From Amaurobius ferox (lineage: Eukaryota > Arthropoda > Arachnida > Araneae > Amaurobiidae), in NCBI GenBank assembly GCA_951213105.1, contig OX578147.1, forward strand, positions 127,208,822 through 127,272,821: DNA of 64,000 nt, read 5' to 3'. Shown here piece by piece: positions 1 to 11,600 of the stretch (its first letter is position 1; the number at the start of each line of letters is the position of its first letter). Under the pieces are notes generated by a model. The model worked only from the letters and a program-made list of their open reading frames with translations, made no database searches and was not told the origin of the DNA. The translations under genes and the position numbers were made by a program.

Positions 1-67
1 TTGGCATGATATTTGCTAAGAATAGATAACAACAGAAACACAAAGAAAATTTTTATATCCACACCGA

Positions 68-240
68 TTGGGGAAAAGACCGAGAGGAAGACCTAAGTTG
101 AGATGGATCCATTATATAGACAAGGAATTTGTGATGTTAAAGATTAAAAATTAAAGAAGCATTGCTCCAAGGAAGAACACTTAGAAGGATCTTCTTAGGA
201 AGGCCAGGGCCACAGTGGGCTGCTGAGCTATTAATGATAA
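68..240 (+). pseudogene. LINE reverse-transcriptase C-terminal relic
   Basis: The + strand reads RPRGRPKLRWIHYIDKEF, then a segment with three in-frame stops, then KDLLRKARA. GRPxLRWxDxxxxD...W...A..R..WR.LL.KARA is the typical end of endonuclease/RT-type non-LTR elements. The stops and missing body show it is a dead fragment. Confidence 0.55.
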
Positions 241-245
241 GGATG

Positions 246-311
246 AGAAAAATTTAAACTATATAGCACATGCATTGCGAGAAAAATTTAAACTATATAG
301 CACATGCATTA
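246..311. repeat. Two-copy direct repeat of about 33 bp
   Basis: The segment GAGAAAAATTTAAACTATAT plus AGCACATGCATT occurs twice in a row. The CACATGCATTACTA end recurs at 1340 and 1830 in the downstream tandem units. Confidence 0.8.
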
Positions 312-318
312 CTAGATG

Positions 319-934
319 TGTTACTGCTAAAGCTCGAAAACCGTTAATGTGCACATTACTTAGCTAATCTGCAGATTAACTTATTTGCTCCGTTAACGTG
401 CGGAATCAAGAGTTTTCCGCATTTTACCTAGGTAATGTGCACATTAACGGCTTCCGTATCATTAAAGTTCAAAAGTTTGTTTCTCTCAGCTAAATTTAGC
501 TCCTAATATACAAGCAAGCACTGAATTGGTGAGTAAAATGACGAAAAGATTCTTCGCAAACCTCTTTAGCAAAGATTCAAAATATAATAGTGTTTTAATG
601 ACAAAATGAAAGTATGATTCCATAACTGAAGATGTAAAGCAAATGAAAGTTTCCAAGAAGAAAGAATCATCTCGAGATTATCGAATAATTCAAAGGTATG
701 ATGTGTTGACTGTACAAGGCTGTGAAAAACACATTGAGCCGTTGTCAGATGCGCGAAAAAGTGTGAAAAAGATCTTATTTTCACTTTAACGAGTGCCTAG
801 TAGGTAATTTGCAGATTACCTAGATAATTTGAGAAATGAAACAATTTTCGGCACTTTAACGGATCACCCTAGTTAATCTGCACATTACCTAGATAATCTG
901 TAGAATAACTGATTTCTGCACTTTAGCGGTAACA
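319..934. mobile_element. Non-autonomous TIR element (about 616 bp) inside a tandem repeat
   Basis: The left end TGTTACTGCTAAAG and right end CTTTAGCGGTAACA are inverted copies. Inside are several copies of the palindromic motif GTTAATGTGCACATTAC in both orientations. The flanks match uninterrupted copies of the host repeat near 1352 and 1840, so this is an insertion with a probable TA duplication. No transposase coding was seen. The superfamily is not assigned. Confidence 0.65.
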
Positions 935-2321
935 TATATACAAACAATATTTTACTTGCATTGCATTGCTCCAGAAACCACTAAGTCTGTGATTTTAGTT
1001 TGTTTACATTGTATAGTGTTTACATTGTTTATAATTTTTTTTCCCATAATTTTCCTTTTTATGGAAGCTCATTTTGATTAATCTTGGTGATGATGTGGTG
1101 CCTTTCTGCCCTTCAAACCACCGCAGAACAGTATCAATACCCTTCAGAGCATCTTCTGATGTAAGAATATTGTTGGGTTTGACTTCTGAGTCACTTCCGC
1201 AATTTTACACTTACAAAACAGAGAGTTAGAGAGAGCAGAAAGTAACAAATCGAAAAACAAAAAAAAGATGAGGTGGTAACAAAAAAAGTAAGGTAGATAT
1301 GTTTACACCCATATTATATCCAGAATTCATGTTGTAACTGGCACATGCATTACTATATATACAAACAATATTTTACTTACATGCATTGCGTTGCTTCAGA
1401 AACCATAAAGTCTGTTATTTTAGTTTGTTTTACATTAGTTTGTTTACATTGTTTATAAAGTTTTTTTTTTTTTTCATAATTTTCCTTTTTATAGAGGCTA
1501 ATTTGATTAATCTTGGTGATAAAGTGGTGCCTTTCTGACCTTCAAACCACCACAGAACAGTGTCAATACCCTTCAGCGCGTCTTCTGGTGTAAGAATATT
1601 GTTAGGTTTGACGTAAGAATATTGTTAGGTTTGACGTAGGAATCTGATGTAAGAATATTGTTAGGTTTGACTTCTGAGTCACTTCCGCAATTTTACACTT
1701 ACAAAACAGAGAGCGAGAGAGAGCAGAAAGTAACAAATCAAAAAACAGAAAAAGACATGAGGTGGCATCAAAAAAAGTAAGGTAGATATGTTTACACCCA
1801 TATTATATCCAGAATTCATGTTGTAACTGGCACATGCATTACTATACATACAAACAATATTTTACTTACATGCTTTGCGTTGCTTCAGAAACCATAAAGT
1901 CTATTATTTTAGTTTGTTTACATTGTTTATAAAGTTTTTTTTTTTTTTCATAATTTTCCTTTTTATAGAGGCTAATTTGATTAATCTTGGTAATAAAGTG
2001 GTGCCTTTCTGACCTTCAAACCCCCACAGAGCAGTATCAATACCCTCCAGAGCATCTTCTGGTGCAAGAATATTGTTAGGTTTGACGTAAGAATCTGATG
2101 TAAGAATATTGTTAGGTTTGACGTAAGAATCTGATGTAAGAATATTGTTAGGTTTGACTTCTGAGTCACTTTCGCAATTTTACACTTACAAAACAGAGAG
2201 CGAGAGAGAGAGCAAAAAGTAACAAATCAAAAAGCAAAAAAAGACATGAGGTGGCAACAGAAAAAAGTAAGGTAGACATGTTTACACCCATATTATATCC
2301 AAAATTCATGTTGTAACTGGG
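935..2321. repeat. Three tandem copies of a ~480-bp repeat unit
   Basis: The series CAAACAATATTTTACTT, CAGAAACCA, a T-run, TTTGATTAATCTTGG, CCGCAATTTTACACTTACAA, GTAAGGTAGA, TTCATGTTGTAACTGG starts near 940, 1353 and 1841. Copies 2 and 3 carry extra internal repeats of GTAAGAATATTGTTAGGTTT plus GAC. Minus-strand open frames here are by-products of the array. Confidence 0.85.
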
Positions 2322-2329
2322 GCTCACTA

Positions 2330-3240
2330 CAGGGGCGGCAAATAGGGGGTGCGAGGGGGCGCGGTCGCGCCCCCAAATTTTTCTTATTCTAGACAAAAAA
2401 ATTCTTTTTCTGGACCAAAACTGAAAAGGCGTAAAAAAAATCCCAAGTGAATTCGGTGAAAAAATCTCCATGATGATTTTAAATCATATCACAGAACCAA
2501 TATTCAATATGAAATTATAGATTCAGCATCTAATGAAATTGAGACAATATTTAATGAGAATAATATATCCGTTTTGTTTGTCCTTAGTTCAGTATTATCC
2601 GGATCAGATGTCGGAAAAGAAAAAGTTTCAACCATATGCAAAGTATATAACTTCCAGAAAGAGGAATTGCTATGTGAATTGCGGCTGTTTTATTCAATGG
2701 TGAAAAATGTAAACATAGACCATCCCAATTTTAAAATCGCATGGATTATTTTAAAGAGCGGAATTTAAAAAATGTGTTTCCTGCCATAACATTATTAGTT
2801 AAATTGTTTTTGATGTTGCCAATCAGCTCAGCCAGTTGTGAAAGGTCTTTTTCGTGTCTAAGGAGGTTGAAAAATTATTTTCACAGTACATTGGTACAAG
2901 AAAGACTTTCATCTTTAGCTGTTTTAGCTATAGAACAAGATATACCACTGGATTATGATGATATTGTAACAAAATTTTCTCTTCATCCAGACTCTAAGAA
3001 CCGGCGTTTAAAACTTCAATAACAAGTAAATAAATATAGATATTTGTATTTATAAAAAATATGTTAACAACAATTATGTACAAAAATTACGTTAACAACA
3101 TTTATTTTTCTCAACATCAATTCAATTTTGTGATCCCTCTCCCCCCTTCCTCCCTGTTAACAAACATTTTATCTATTTCATATTGTGGATTTTCATACAA
3201 ATCTCGCACCCCCAAATGAAATGCTGAAATGCCGCCCCTG
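2330..3240 (+). mobile_element. Internally deleted hAT transposon with perfect 8-bp target duplication
   Basis: The ends are CAGGGGCGGCA and TGCCGCCCCTG. They are flanked by GCTCACTA on both sides (2322-2329 and 3241-3248). The 911-bp length is too short for a full hAT, so most of the transposase is deleted; the remaining C-terminus is listed separately. The perfect duplication suggests a fairly recent insertion. Confidence 0.93.
2560..3022 (+). pseudogene. hAT transposase C-terminal (dimerisation) remnant
   Basis: Two overlapping frames encode a hAT C-terminus: first ELRLFYSMVKN with NIDHPNFKI, then, after a frameshift near 2745-2765, LPISSASCERSFSCLRRLK and the end of the dimerisation domain. 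SxASCERxFSxLxxIK is the conserved hAT dimerisation motif. Most catalytic residues lie in the deleted part, so it cannot be functional. Confidence 0.88.
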
Positions 3241-3526
3241 GCTCACTATATAATAAACATTGAAGCATTTATTTTATTGATATGAGTTGAACTCATCAAT
3301 GTATTAGAAGCTCTCAAGGAGGAGGCAGCCAAGAATGTTTACATGCCTTCAGTTTTTAATAGCCATGTAGTGTGAGTAACTTATTATGCTTTATTTCTTA
3401 TATTGAAAAGTGTTGTTTAATCATTCTGAACAATTTTAGGATAAATTACTCAGAGTTTCAGAAATCCCAATGAAAATTAATCTGTAAAATTTTAATTATA
3501 TATTATCTCTTATTCATAAAAAATAG

Positions 3527-4950
3527 TTTTCAACACTTTACAACATAGTTGAAAAATGTTTATGACTTTATTCATTCTGTCTGTCTGTCCGTCAGCACGA
3601 TAACTGCCGTAAAAATGACTTTATCAAAATGAAATTTTAATATGTTGTTCAGACGGTCTGTGGGACCTTTGGGAATATAAATGAATAATATCACCCAATT
3701 AATTTTGGATTGAACTCGGGTTGAAAAAATGAAATACATTGAACCCTATGGGACCTAATTTTTCAAACATTTTTTAAGCAAATTTAAAATTCACAAATTG
3801 CTTCGAAAGTTTTAGAAAATATTCAAATTATCCCATAAAATGTACAAAAAAAATTTTCAGCAAAATATATTCAGTAGTTTTTTTAAATAAAAATTAAAAT
3901 AATAATTACACCCTTTATATGAAGAAATCACGTGACCATTATATGAAGAGATCACGTGACCATTATATTTATATGAAGAAATCACGTGACCCACTTCAAA
4001 ATAAAATACGCCATCCATCTTATGTCGAAATCGTGATTTTTAAAGTTCTTTTTAATTCATATTTAGTGTTGTATCCATCTTAAAACAGCTTTATTTTTGC
4101 TTAAATTCTGTGCATCTACATACTGAAACAACGCAATTACAATATATTTGAGTTCAAATGATCATCCAACTTTAATTATTTCTACAATGAAGCTTAATTT
4201 TCACTTATGGAAAATGTAAACAGCAAAATATGTAGATGGAGTTGTATAAGAATTGCTGCATTTCTTTAACGCAAAATTATTTAGCTCATGGAGTCTGCAA
4301 TATAGCTGATATGAATGAAACATTCATTGATTTTACACTGAGACCCAGATCCGGCCGCCCAAATAGCTGCTCACGTCCTCGGATGAGTCGGACGGTCTGG
4401 GTCTTCAACAGAGACCCAGACGATTTTTTCGATAAAGTTTTAAGCATAGAGTTAAATTACTTGTATCGCCATGGTTTTAAGTTTTTAAATAAAATAAATT
4501 ATTATAGTCTTGTGATGAATGAAAGGAATGGAAAAACGTTTATGAATGAATGCTGCTTTTATAGAGAGAGCCAGTCGATTTATATTTCGATGACGTTATT
4601 TGAATAAAGTTCATTTGTTTTCGATGAAGTTTTCAGATACAATAAATTATTGTAGTATTATAATTTTTAAAATAATACTGGGGAATGTATCGCATTTTAA
4701 AGATGTTTAAACCAGACAATTTATATTTCATTCAATGCCGTCATTTGAATGAAGTTCATTTTTTTAATGACGTTTTAAGTTTTCAAATATAATAAATTAA
4801 TGTAGTATTGTGATAATTTTAAAACTATTACCGAGGAATGTAGGAATGTATCATCGTATTTTAGAGATGTTTATATAAAATTGCATTGAAATTAGAAAGT
4901 GTTTTCATAAGCCATGTTTTATGCATTATTGATCTTTCTTGTTTTTTAAT
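3527..4950. repeat. Dispersed AT-rich repeat, copy 1 (ends just before the first ClC-a exon)
   Basis: From CAACACTTTACAACATAGTT through a TCTG-rich run, TGGGACCTAATTTTTCAAAC and TTTAGAGATGTTT to GATCTTTCTTGTT, this segment is colinear with 20347-21320. This copy has an extra ~150-bp internal duplication (near 4570-4870), a triplicated ATATGAAGARATCACGTGAC block and a 61-bp SINE-tail insertion at 4350. No coding potential is recognisable. Confidence 0.8.
4350..4410 (+). mobile_element. 5'-truncated SINE tail with 10-bp target duplication
   Basis: The 61 bp start in CCGGCCGCCC and end in GGACGGTCTGGGTCTTCAAC, matching the 3' end of the SINE family elsewhere in the window. It is flanked by GAGACCCAGA at 4340-4349 and 4411-4420. 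The paralogous site near 21107 lacks the insert. Confidence 0.8.
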
Positions 4951-4974
4951 GTCTTTTTTTTTTTTTTTTTTTAG

Positions 4975-5090
4975 CTTGCTGTGTTGATTGCTAATGGTAT
5001 TTCTCAAGCTCTTCAGCCATCTATTTATGACAGTATTATTCAGATCAAGAAATTACCCTATTTGCCACCCATTGTATCAACATCATCAGA
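4975..5090 (+). CDS. ClC-a: ClC-a exon 1 of those visible: last membrane helices with pore Tyr
   Basis: The exon follows a long T-rich tract and TTAG acceptor and ends at GA|GTAAGAG. It enters in frame (CTT GCT GTG) and leaves in phase 2. It encodes the final helices and start of the cytosolic domain; the Tyr at residue 18 of the exon (QPSIYDS) aligns with the chloride-coordinating tyrosine of ClC channels. The preceding exon, expected to encode the FELTGQ-type helix, was not found in the 4.97 kb upstream, so that intron runs past the window edge. Confidence 0.93.
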
Positions 5091-7951
5091 GTAAGAGGCT
5101 CATTTAAATTGTTTGTACTAAAAAAAATTTTTTTTTTTACTTGCAATACATGGATATATGTGTAAAAAAATATAATATCCTGCTCTTTGATTTGATGCAT
5201 TCACATATTTATAAAGCCTCTCTAAACATGAATTAATCATTTTTTGCAAAAATAACTATGGGTAGGAAGGATCTGCAATAAATTGTGTAATTGGAGAAAA
5301 TTTCCCTTCAAAAGGAAATTTTCTACAATTATTTCTATCTTTAATTGGTAGAAACCTGTTAGTTTTCATAAATATCAGACCAGGGGGAGAAACTTAATGT
5401 TTCAATCTTTGTTTTTTCTAAAAATTTAAAGATCATTATGAGTTTCCACTCAAATTTCCTATACATTCGCATTCGGTACTCTATAGGTTTACTTCTATCA
5501 CATTCCTCTTCAGAATACAAAAAAAAAATATATTGATTTAGCTTTCCCTTTCAAGTTATTTTTTTTATATCTTAAAAAATATATTATATAAGTTGTTTTT
5601 TGAGTCTATCATTCCAATGAATTGGAATCATTTATCTGATTTATGAAAAAATGCTATCTTACTATTTTATAAGAATTTTATAAGAACTTAGTAAAAAAAA
5701 CTTTTGATTGTTGCAAGCATATAGAAAGATTCCAACTTTTAAAAGGATTTTTCTGTAATGCACTTAAACCCCCCAAGATGTTTTAATGTAATTTCATAGT
5801 GCTTTAATATCAAATCTGTGAATTTTATAACCTGGTTCCACAATATTATGAAATGTAATCTAATATATATAAGGCAGTTTGTTTAAAATGCAACTTTATA
5901 ATTAATATAAGCTAATTCCTGTAATCCATTATTGCAGAGCTCACAATGTGTTTGTAGCCGACATCATGGTGCGAGATGTTGTCAGCATTTGGAGAGGTTG
6001 TTCTTATAAAGATATGAGAAATATTTTAAAGTTGAAGAAACAGCTTCAGTTTTTTCCTCTAGTTGAATCATTAGGTACTAATTGTTTCTCAATTCAATAT
6101 CTAGTACAATTTTCAGTACAATTTTCATGTCTAGTTATTCAGTTTTGTAAATATGCTGTTTCAAAATTTATAAACTATTAACCTAAAATTTCCTCAAATC
6201 ACAACTATCACTGTCTGTTTATATCATATCTCAAGAAAATGTTAAAGAAATGGCATTGGCTTCATAATGATTTTGTATGCAATTGTAACCAACCATTAAT
6301 TAGATACAATCAATAATCATCACTAGGTAAAAAACACTCCGTAAAGGATAAAAAAAAGGAGAGCTTTGAATGAATGAATGATATGAAGGTGGGTGGCTCC
6401 AGAAGAGCCTAGCACATTGACCAGAGGTCTATTGTACTACCCCAAAAAGAAAATGAAGATCCCTAAGAAAAGAGACCAGTAGCCGATGCGAAAATAAGCA
6501 GGCACTTGACAGGTATGTCGTTCAGCTCCCAGGGTTCAATCACAGAGCTTTAAAATACACAAAAAGTATATATACATTTAAAAATTCATTAACAATTTGT
6601 CTATTCATTGTATGAACTCATTTCAAAGTTTTTTTGAAAGAGGTTTTGTTTATTCTTTCAGATGGTGTCAAGATGGAAACTCTGATAATATTTTAGGTCG
6701 CTAAGGAATTGATTTGTGTAAATATTGGCCCAAATCAGGTTAAAACATAAAATAACTATAAAACTTATTGTAAATTTAAAAAAATAACACCGAGGTGCAC
6801 CTATTCAGGTCCTGAAGTACCTGTGTACCAATTTCATGGACTTATGATGCTTAGATTTTTCACTACAGATTGCACAGACAGACAGAAAGAAAAAAGACAC
6901 ACAACCATCTTCCTTTATTATGTTAGATTGTACTATTTAATGCAAGCAGCACCATATATAAAGCAAGTATACATTTTCAAATTATGTTTCCATCTGGTGA
7001 GCTTCACTAAAACTGAAAACACCCAGATAAATTTTTGATGGTCATTTGAAAACAAATGTGCTATGCATTTTTGCAGGCTTTTCTAGTGTGTTATGTATTT
7101 TGTGGTCCTCTCCCCATCATGCATTTCTTTTATCATATGAGCATTTTACAGTAGCCCAAGGCATATTGTTTTAATCGAGTTTGACTATGTGTAATTAATT
7201 ATGCAAAGTATTTCTTTGGGTATAAATCTTTCTTTCATTTGTTTTCAGTGATCCTAAATAACTTTTTAAGCTTGCATTAAAAAGTTTTATTATAGTTTGA
7301 AAGTAAACGTTTTTGAAATATGATTTTGCAGTTAGGGATAAGCATTATCATGAGCCCCATTCACATACAGGCCGATATTTTCCGGCCATGAAACATTGGG
7401 GTGAAGAAGGGGATATTTTCCAGGAACCATTCTCGATGGTTCACATGTGCAACCCCCATTACTCCCGCTTAAAGGGCTAGGACCAATTTTTCTTAAATAC
7501 TATTGACATTCATTTTTAGTAAAAACAAATGTTCACATGTGCAACCCCCATTACTCCCGCTTAAAGGGCTAGGACCAATTTTTCTTAAATACTATTGACA
7601 TTCATTTTTAGTAAAAACAAATGTTCACATGTGCAACCCCCATTACTCCCGCTTAAAGGGCTAGGACCAATTTTTCTTAAATACTATTGACATTCATTTT
7701 TAGTAAAAAATATATCTTTCTTTAATTGCTATTTTAAAAAGCATATTATTTTTAATTCATTATTTCATGTTATTATTTTATCTATTTAATATGACAAATG
7801 TACGGAAATGAGAAACAAAATAATTATTTTATTGGTATTTTTAAAATATCTTTATGTATAAATTAAACTTTGATCTTTATAAACTAAACATCAAATTAAA
7901 AATATGTCAAAATTAAATTTAATATATTTTTAAAACTGTAAATATATGCTT

Positions 7952-7999
<48 letters not shown>

Positions 8000-8624
8000 T
8001 CCCCTTATTATCTTATTTTAGCCGTACTTCTTCATTCTCCTGCAATTATATTTTCATCTTTTTATCTCGAAGCTTTAACAGTTGAATAACTCATTTTATT
8101 GCTTTTGCGCAGTACTGTTTTTATTACTCTCTTTGGCAACAGCAAATCACATCTTTTCATTTTGGCATATGGCAACGATGATCCAGTCATATTTTGCTCG
8201 TCATGGTTGCGCTGAAGAGGTGCGTTTTGAGGTATTTATGTTTCCTTTATTGTTCCAATCTTTATGCTTGTCGTCCATATAACACAAGTTTATAGATAAA
8301 ATCTATCTTGTGTTTCAGAAACAAGCATTTTTGTGTTCATTTCGAAAAGATATATGGACCCGATGAGAATTTTTTCGAAAAGAACTTTTCGTAAGCCTAA
8401 TCTCGTAAGCCTAAATCTCCTCCATGTGCAAGCTTTTTTGCTTGATTTTTTTGTTTTCTTATTTGCATTCCTCATTTTTGAAATTTGTTGATTGTCTTTG
8501 TCCTTATGACTTGCATTATGCTTTATTATTTCCTCTTTTTGTCTTAATTTCTTTGTATTTGTAGAAAATTTTGGAATAGTGTATTATGAGTTACTACATA
8601 CATTCTAACTTTGGATTTAATAAT

Positions 8625-8662
<38 letters not shown>

Positions 8663-11600
8663 AAATAAGTATATCACGAAAGGAACTCCTATTTAAGTAA
8701 AGGAGAAAATAGAAACCTTACAGAGGATGTGGCGCTTAGCAGCTCTGCATCCAGAGTGGCATATAAGGATATAAACAAGAGGAAAAAAAAATAAGCGAGA
8801 ACAGGAGTGTAATAACATTTTAAAAAAAAGTGTAATAGCATTTTAAGAAACTTTATTCAAGACAAATGAATATAGGATGTTGGCATAGAGAAAAAAAAAA
8901 TGCATATTTATACCAAATACATTTTAACTATTATAAAATCGGTATAACTGATTTTTTATTAAAAATGCTATTGCATGGCCCAGATACAAAAATCTCACAT
9001 ACCACTAATACCGCAGTTAAAAATGATGTTTTTAATATAGCAGTATAAAAAATACTTATGATTGATGTGTTTCATTGAAATGTAAAATAGGTGGTCCTCT
9101 AAGTAATCCAAATACAAAATTAATGAAATAAAATGAAGATACTTCATATGCAGTATCTAAAATATATAAAAATAATTTATATTTCTGATACTAACAATCA
9201 TGGAGGTTTTTTTTTTTTAGGGGCAGGGATATTAGCATTTTGTAAGCTATTTTACACAGTTTAGTTTATTGCAAAATGTATGTAAAATAATTTTAAATGC
9301 CTTAAGCATTTTACTTTCTTATTAATATACATAATCACAAAACACAATTCTTTACTAATCATAATATTGCATTATAATCACATCATCTCAAGTTAAAGGA
9401 CATTTCTCTTTGATATGTAAAAAGCTTAGAATACAAAACTAAAATCATCAAACTTGAAATATAATACATAAAAAATTTATTTACAATAATTAACAACATA
9501 TATTCATTTAAATATAAACACATTATACTCCTTTTTAACAATATAAAATAAATGAGTATTAAGATAGTTTTATATAAGGAGAATGTATATTATATAAATC
9601 TAGAAAATCTTTTTATCATTTATTAAAAACTACTTGGATAAATTCAGAAAATTTGCCCAAGAAACACAACATTATACTTTAAAGTTGCTGCTTCAAAGGG
9701 AAATCAGCTGACTTGCATTACTTTTAATTGACACTCAGTTGTATATGTTTTGTAATTAAGAAACAAAAATTTCTATAAAAATTATCCTGATATCAAGGAA
9801 CAAATATTTCTAATTCATGAGATAACAGTTAGCTCAAATAAACAAAATGTACATACCCACATCAATCTTTTTCAGTAGGATTCTCCGTACATTAAATTCT
9901 GAGATATAATAAGGATCAATCTGTTTAATTCTTAAATAAGTCTGTGTAATGAATGCAAAATAATCTATATAAAATGCTATAAAGTCATCACAATTTCACA
10001 ATCTTCAGATAGAATTTGTACACAAGGTCCATGAGGTATCTCAGTATCCACCATGTTTTTCAAGAAATCGCAGTTGCACGTGTGGAATTGTGGGTAAATC
10101 CCCAATCTACCTTCTTCATTCTCAAATAAGAAGGAACACACACACACACAAAATTCTACCTCCTTTCAACCCTCTTTCAAACCGGTATTTTGCCCGTTTG
10201 GACATGGGAATGGTGACACAGGCAAAATGCAGCCATAATACTGGCTTTAAAATGTGCATGAGAACGGAGCTATGATGTATAAAATTAGAAAAATATCCAA
10301 TTTAATAACTAAACTTAAGAACATAGTTGTTCTCATGAAACATTGACTATACAATGCACTTGGGACACATTTTATTGAAGTACCCAGGGAAAGGGTACCT
10401 CAATAAAATGTGTTAAAATAGTTGTTCTATTCAACAGCTGTGTGGATGCATCTGAATAGATGATAAATAGTAAGTTGAAATTAGGCACATAATTAATAAT
10501 ATGAAGTATTATATATTGTGATTTTAAGGTGAGTGAAAGCATCATATTCTTGTTACCAAAGTACCTTGTATGGAGATACAGTACAACCTCGAAAATCCGG
10601 ACTTTGCCAATTCTGGATTTTCGATTTTTCCGGATTATAGAATTTGAATAAAATTCAGATTTAATATTAACTAAATACACTATAAAGCACTCTTTTTAGT
10701 AAAAATAATGGCAAAAGTTAAGTTAATCAATTAAAACATATTATGTAATCTAAAAAATAGGGCAAAAGAAATTTCTAAGAAAAAATATACACATTAATAA
10801 TGAATGTGTAAACGAAACGAAATGATAAAATTACACTTTATCATTTCGTTTAAATATTTGAGTTAACATTTGTTATTTCATTAATTTTGGTTTATGGGAA
10901 AGTAGTTTTCTTTATCCTGTAGATGGACATTATTTCTGCTCGGTTATAAAGCTTCTTTGTTCAAGACCTTTAATTGCATGATTGATTGTTTGCATAAGAT
11001 TATCAATGTGTATTTTTTCTTTTCCACGTTTATCGTCGCTACTTTGATATTTTTTATTTAATATCATATCACGAATTTCACCATCACTCAATTTATTTAC
11101 GATTGGCGCATCATCAGCACAGTGCAGAACTTCCGTTATATTGGCTTTGTCGAGATTTAATGAAGCGCCGGAAGATTTAATGAAGTGCCGAGATTTAATA
11201 AAGATGGAGGATTAGCACTTTTGGCGATATATTTAAAGGTGCAAATGTTTTTAAACCGTTTTCGTTATTAACGAACGAAAAACAAAAAATAAGAACTTAA
11301 AAGTTTTATTTATTTTCTAGCATCTATATAATGTTATGTTTAAAAAGGCTGATGACTTTGAAAAAAGTAAAAACTTTATTAGTAATAGTCAAATATGTAA
11401 AAAATATCGCAGTAGGTAAAATAAATATCTTTTCCAAAAAAGAAAAATATTTCTCCTCTCAATGATTTTTCTAAATTACAATGAGTTATTACTAGGCTGC
11501 AGCAGCACCGGGACGTGGCGGGGCAGGGAAAGCGAAGAAAGGAATTTGCTTAGTTCCTAATCGTAAACGCAGCCGACCTCTTTGAGAGGTCTGTGTGTTA

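Larger units (their letters stand above)
6561..10576. other. Intron sequence without recognised genes (ClC-a, 4.0 kb)
   Basis: AT-rich intronic DNA. Apart from the 92-bp tandem and TA repeats listed separately it contains a short hairpin (stem ACACATTTTATTGA near 10366-10413, loop AGGGAAA) and fragments resembling dispersed repeats near 6790-6890. Small open frames here lack codon or family support. Confidence 0.6.

Noticed and set aside
6823..7038. 71-codon plus-strand frame in a ClC-a intron
   Set aside because: It contains a degenerate CAGACAGACAG-type repeat motif shared with dispersed repeats, and lacks splice support.
8082..8282. Open frame with a hydrophobic, signal-like start ([13 protein letters not shown])
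   Set aside because: It opens with TTG rather than ATG, lies in a ClC-a intron on the same strand, has no recognised family and no supporting splice signals.
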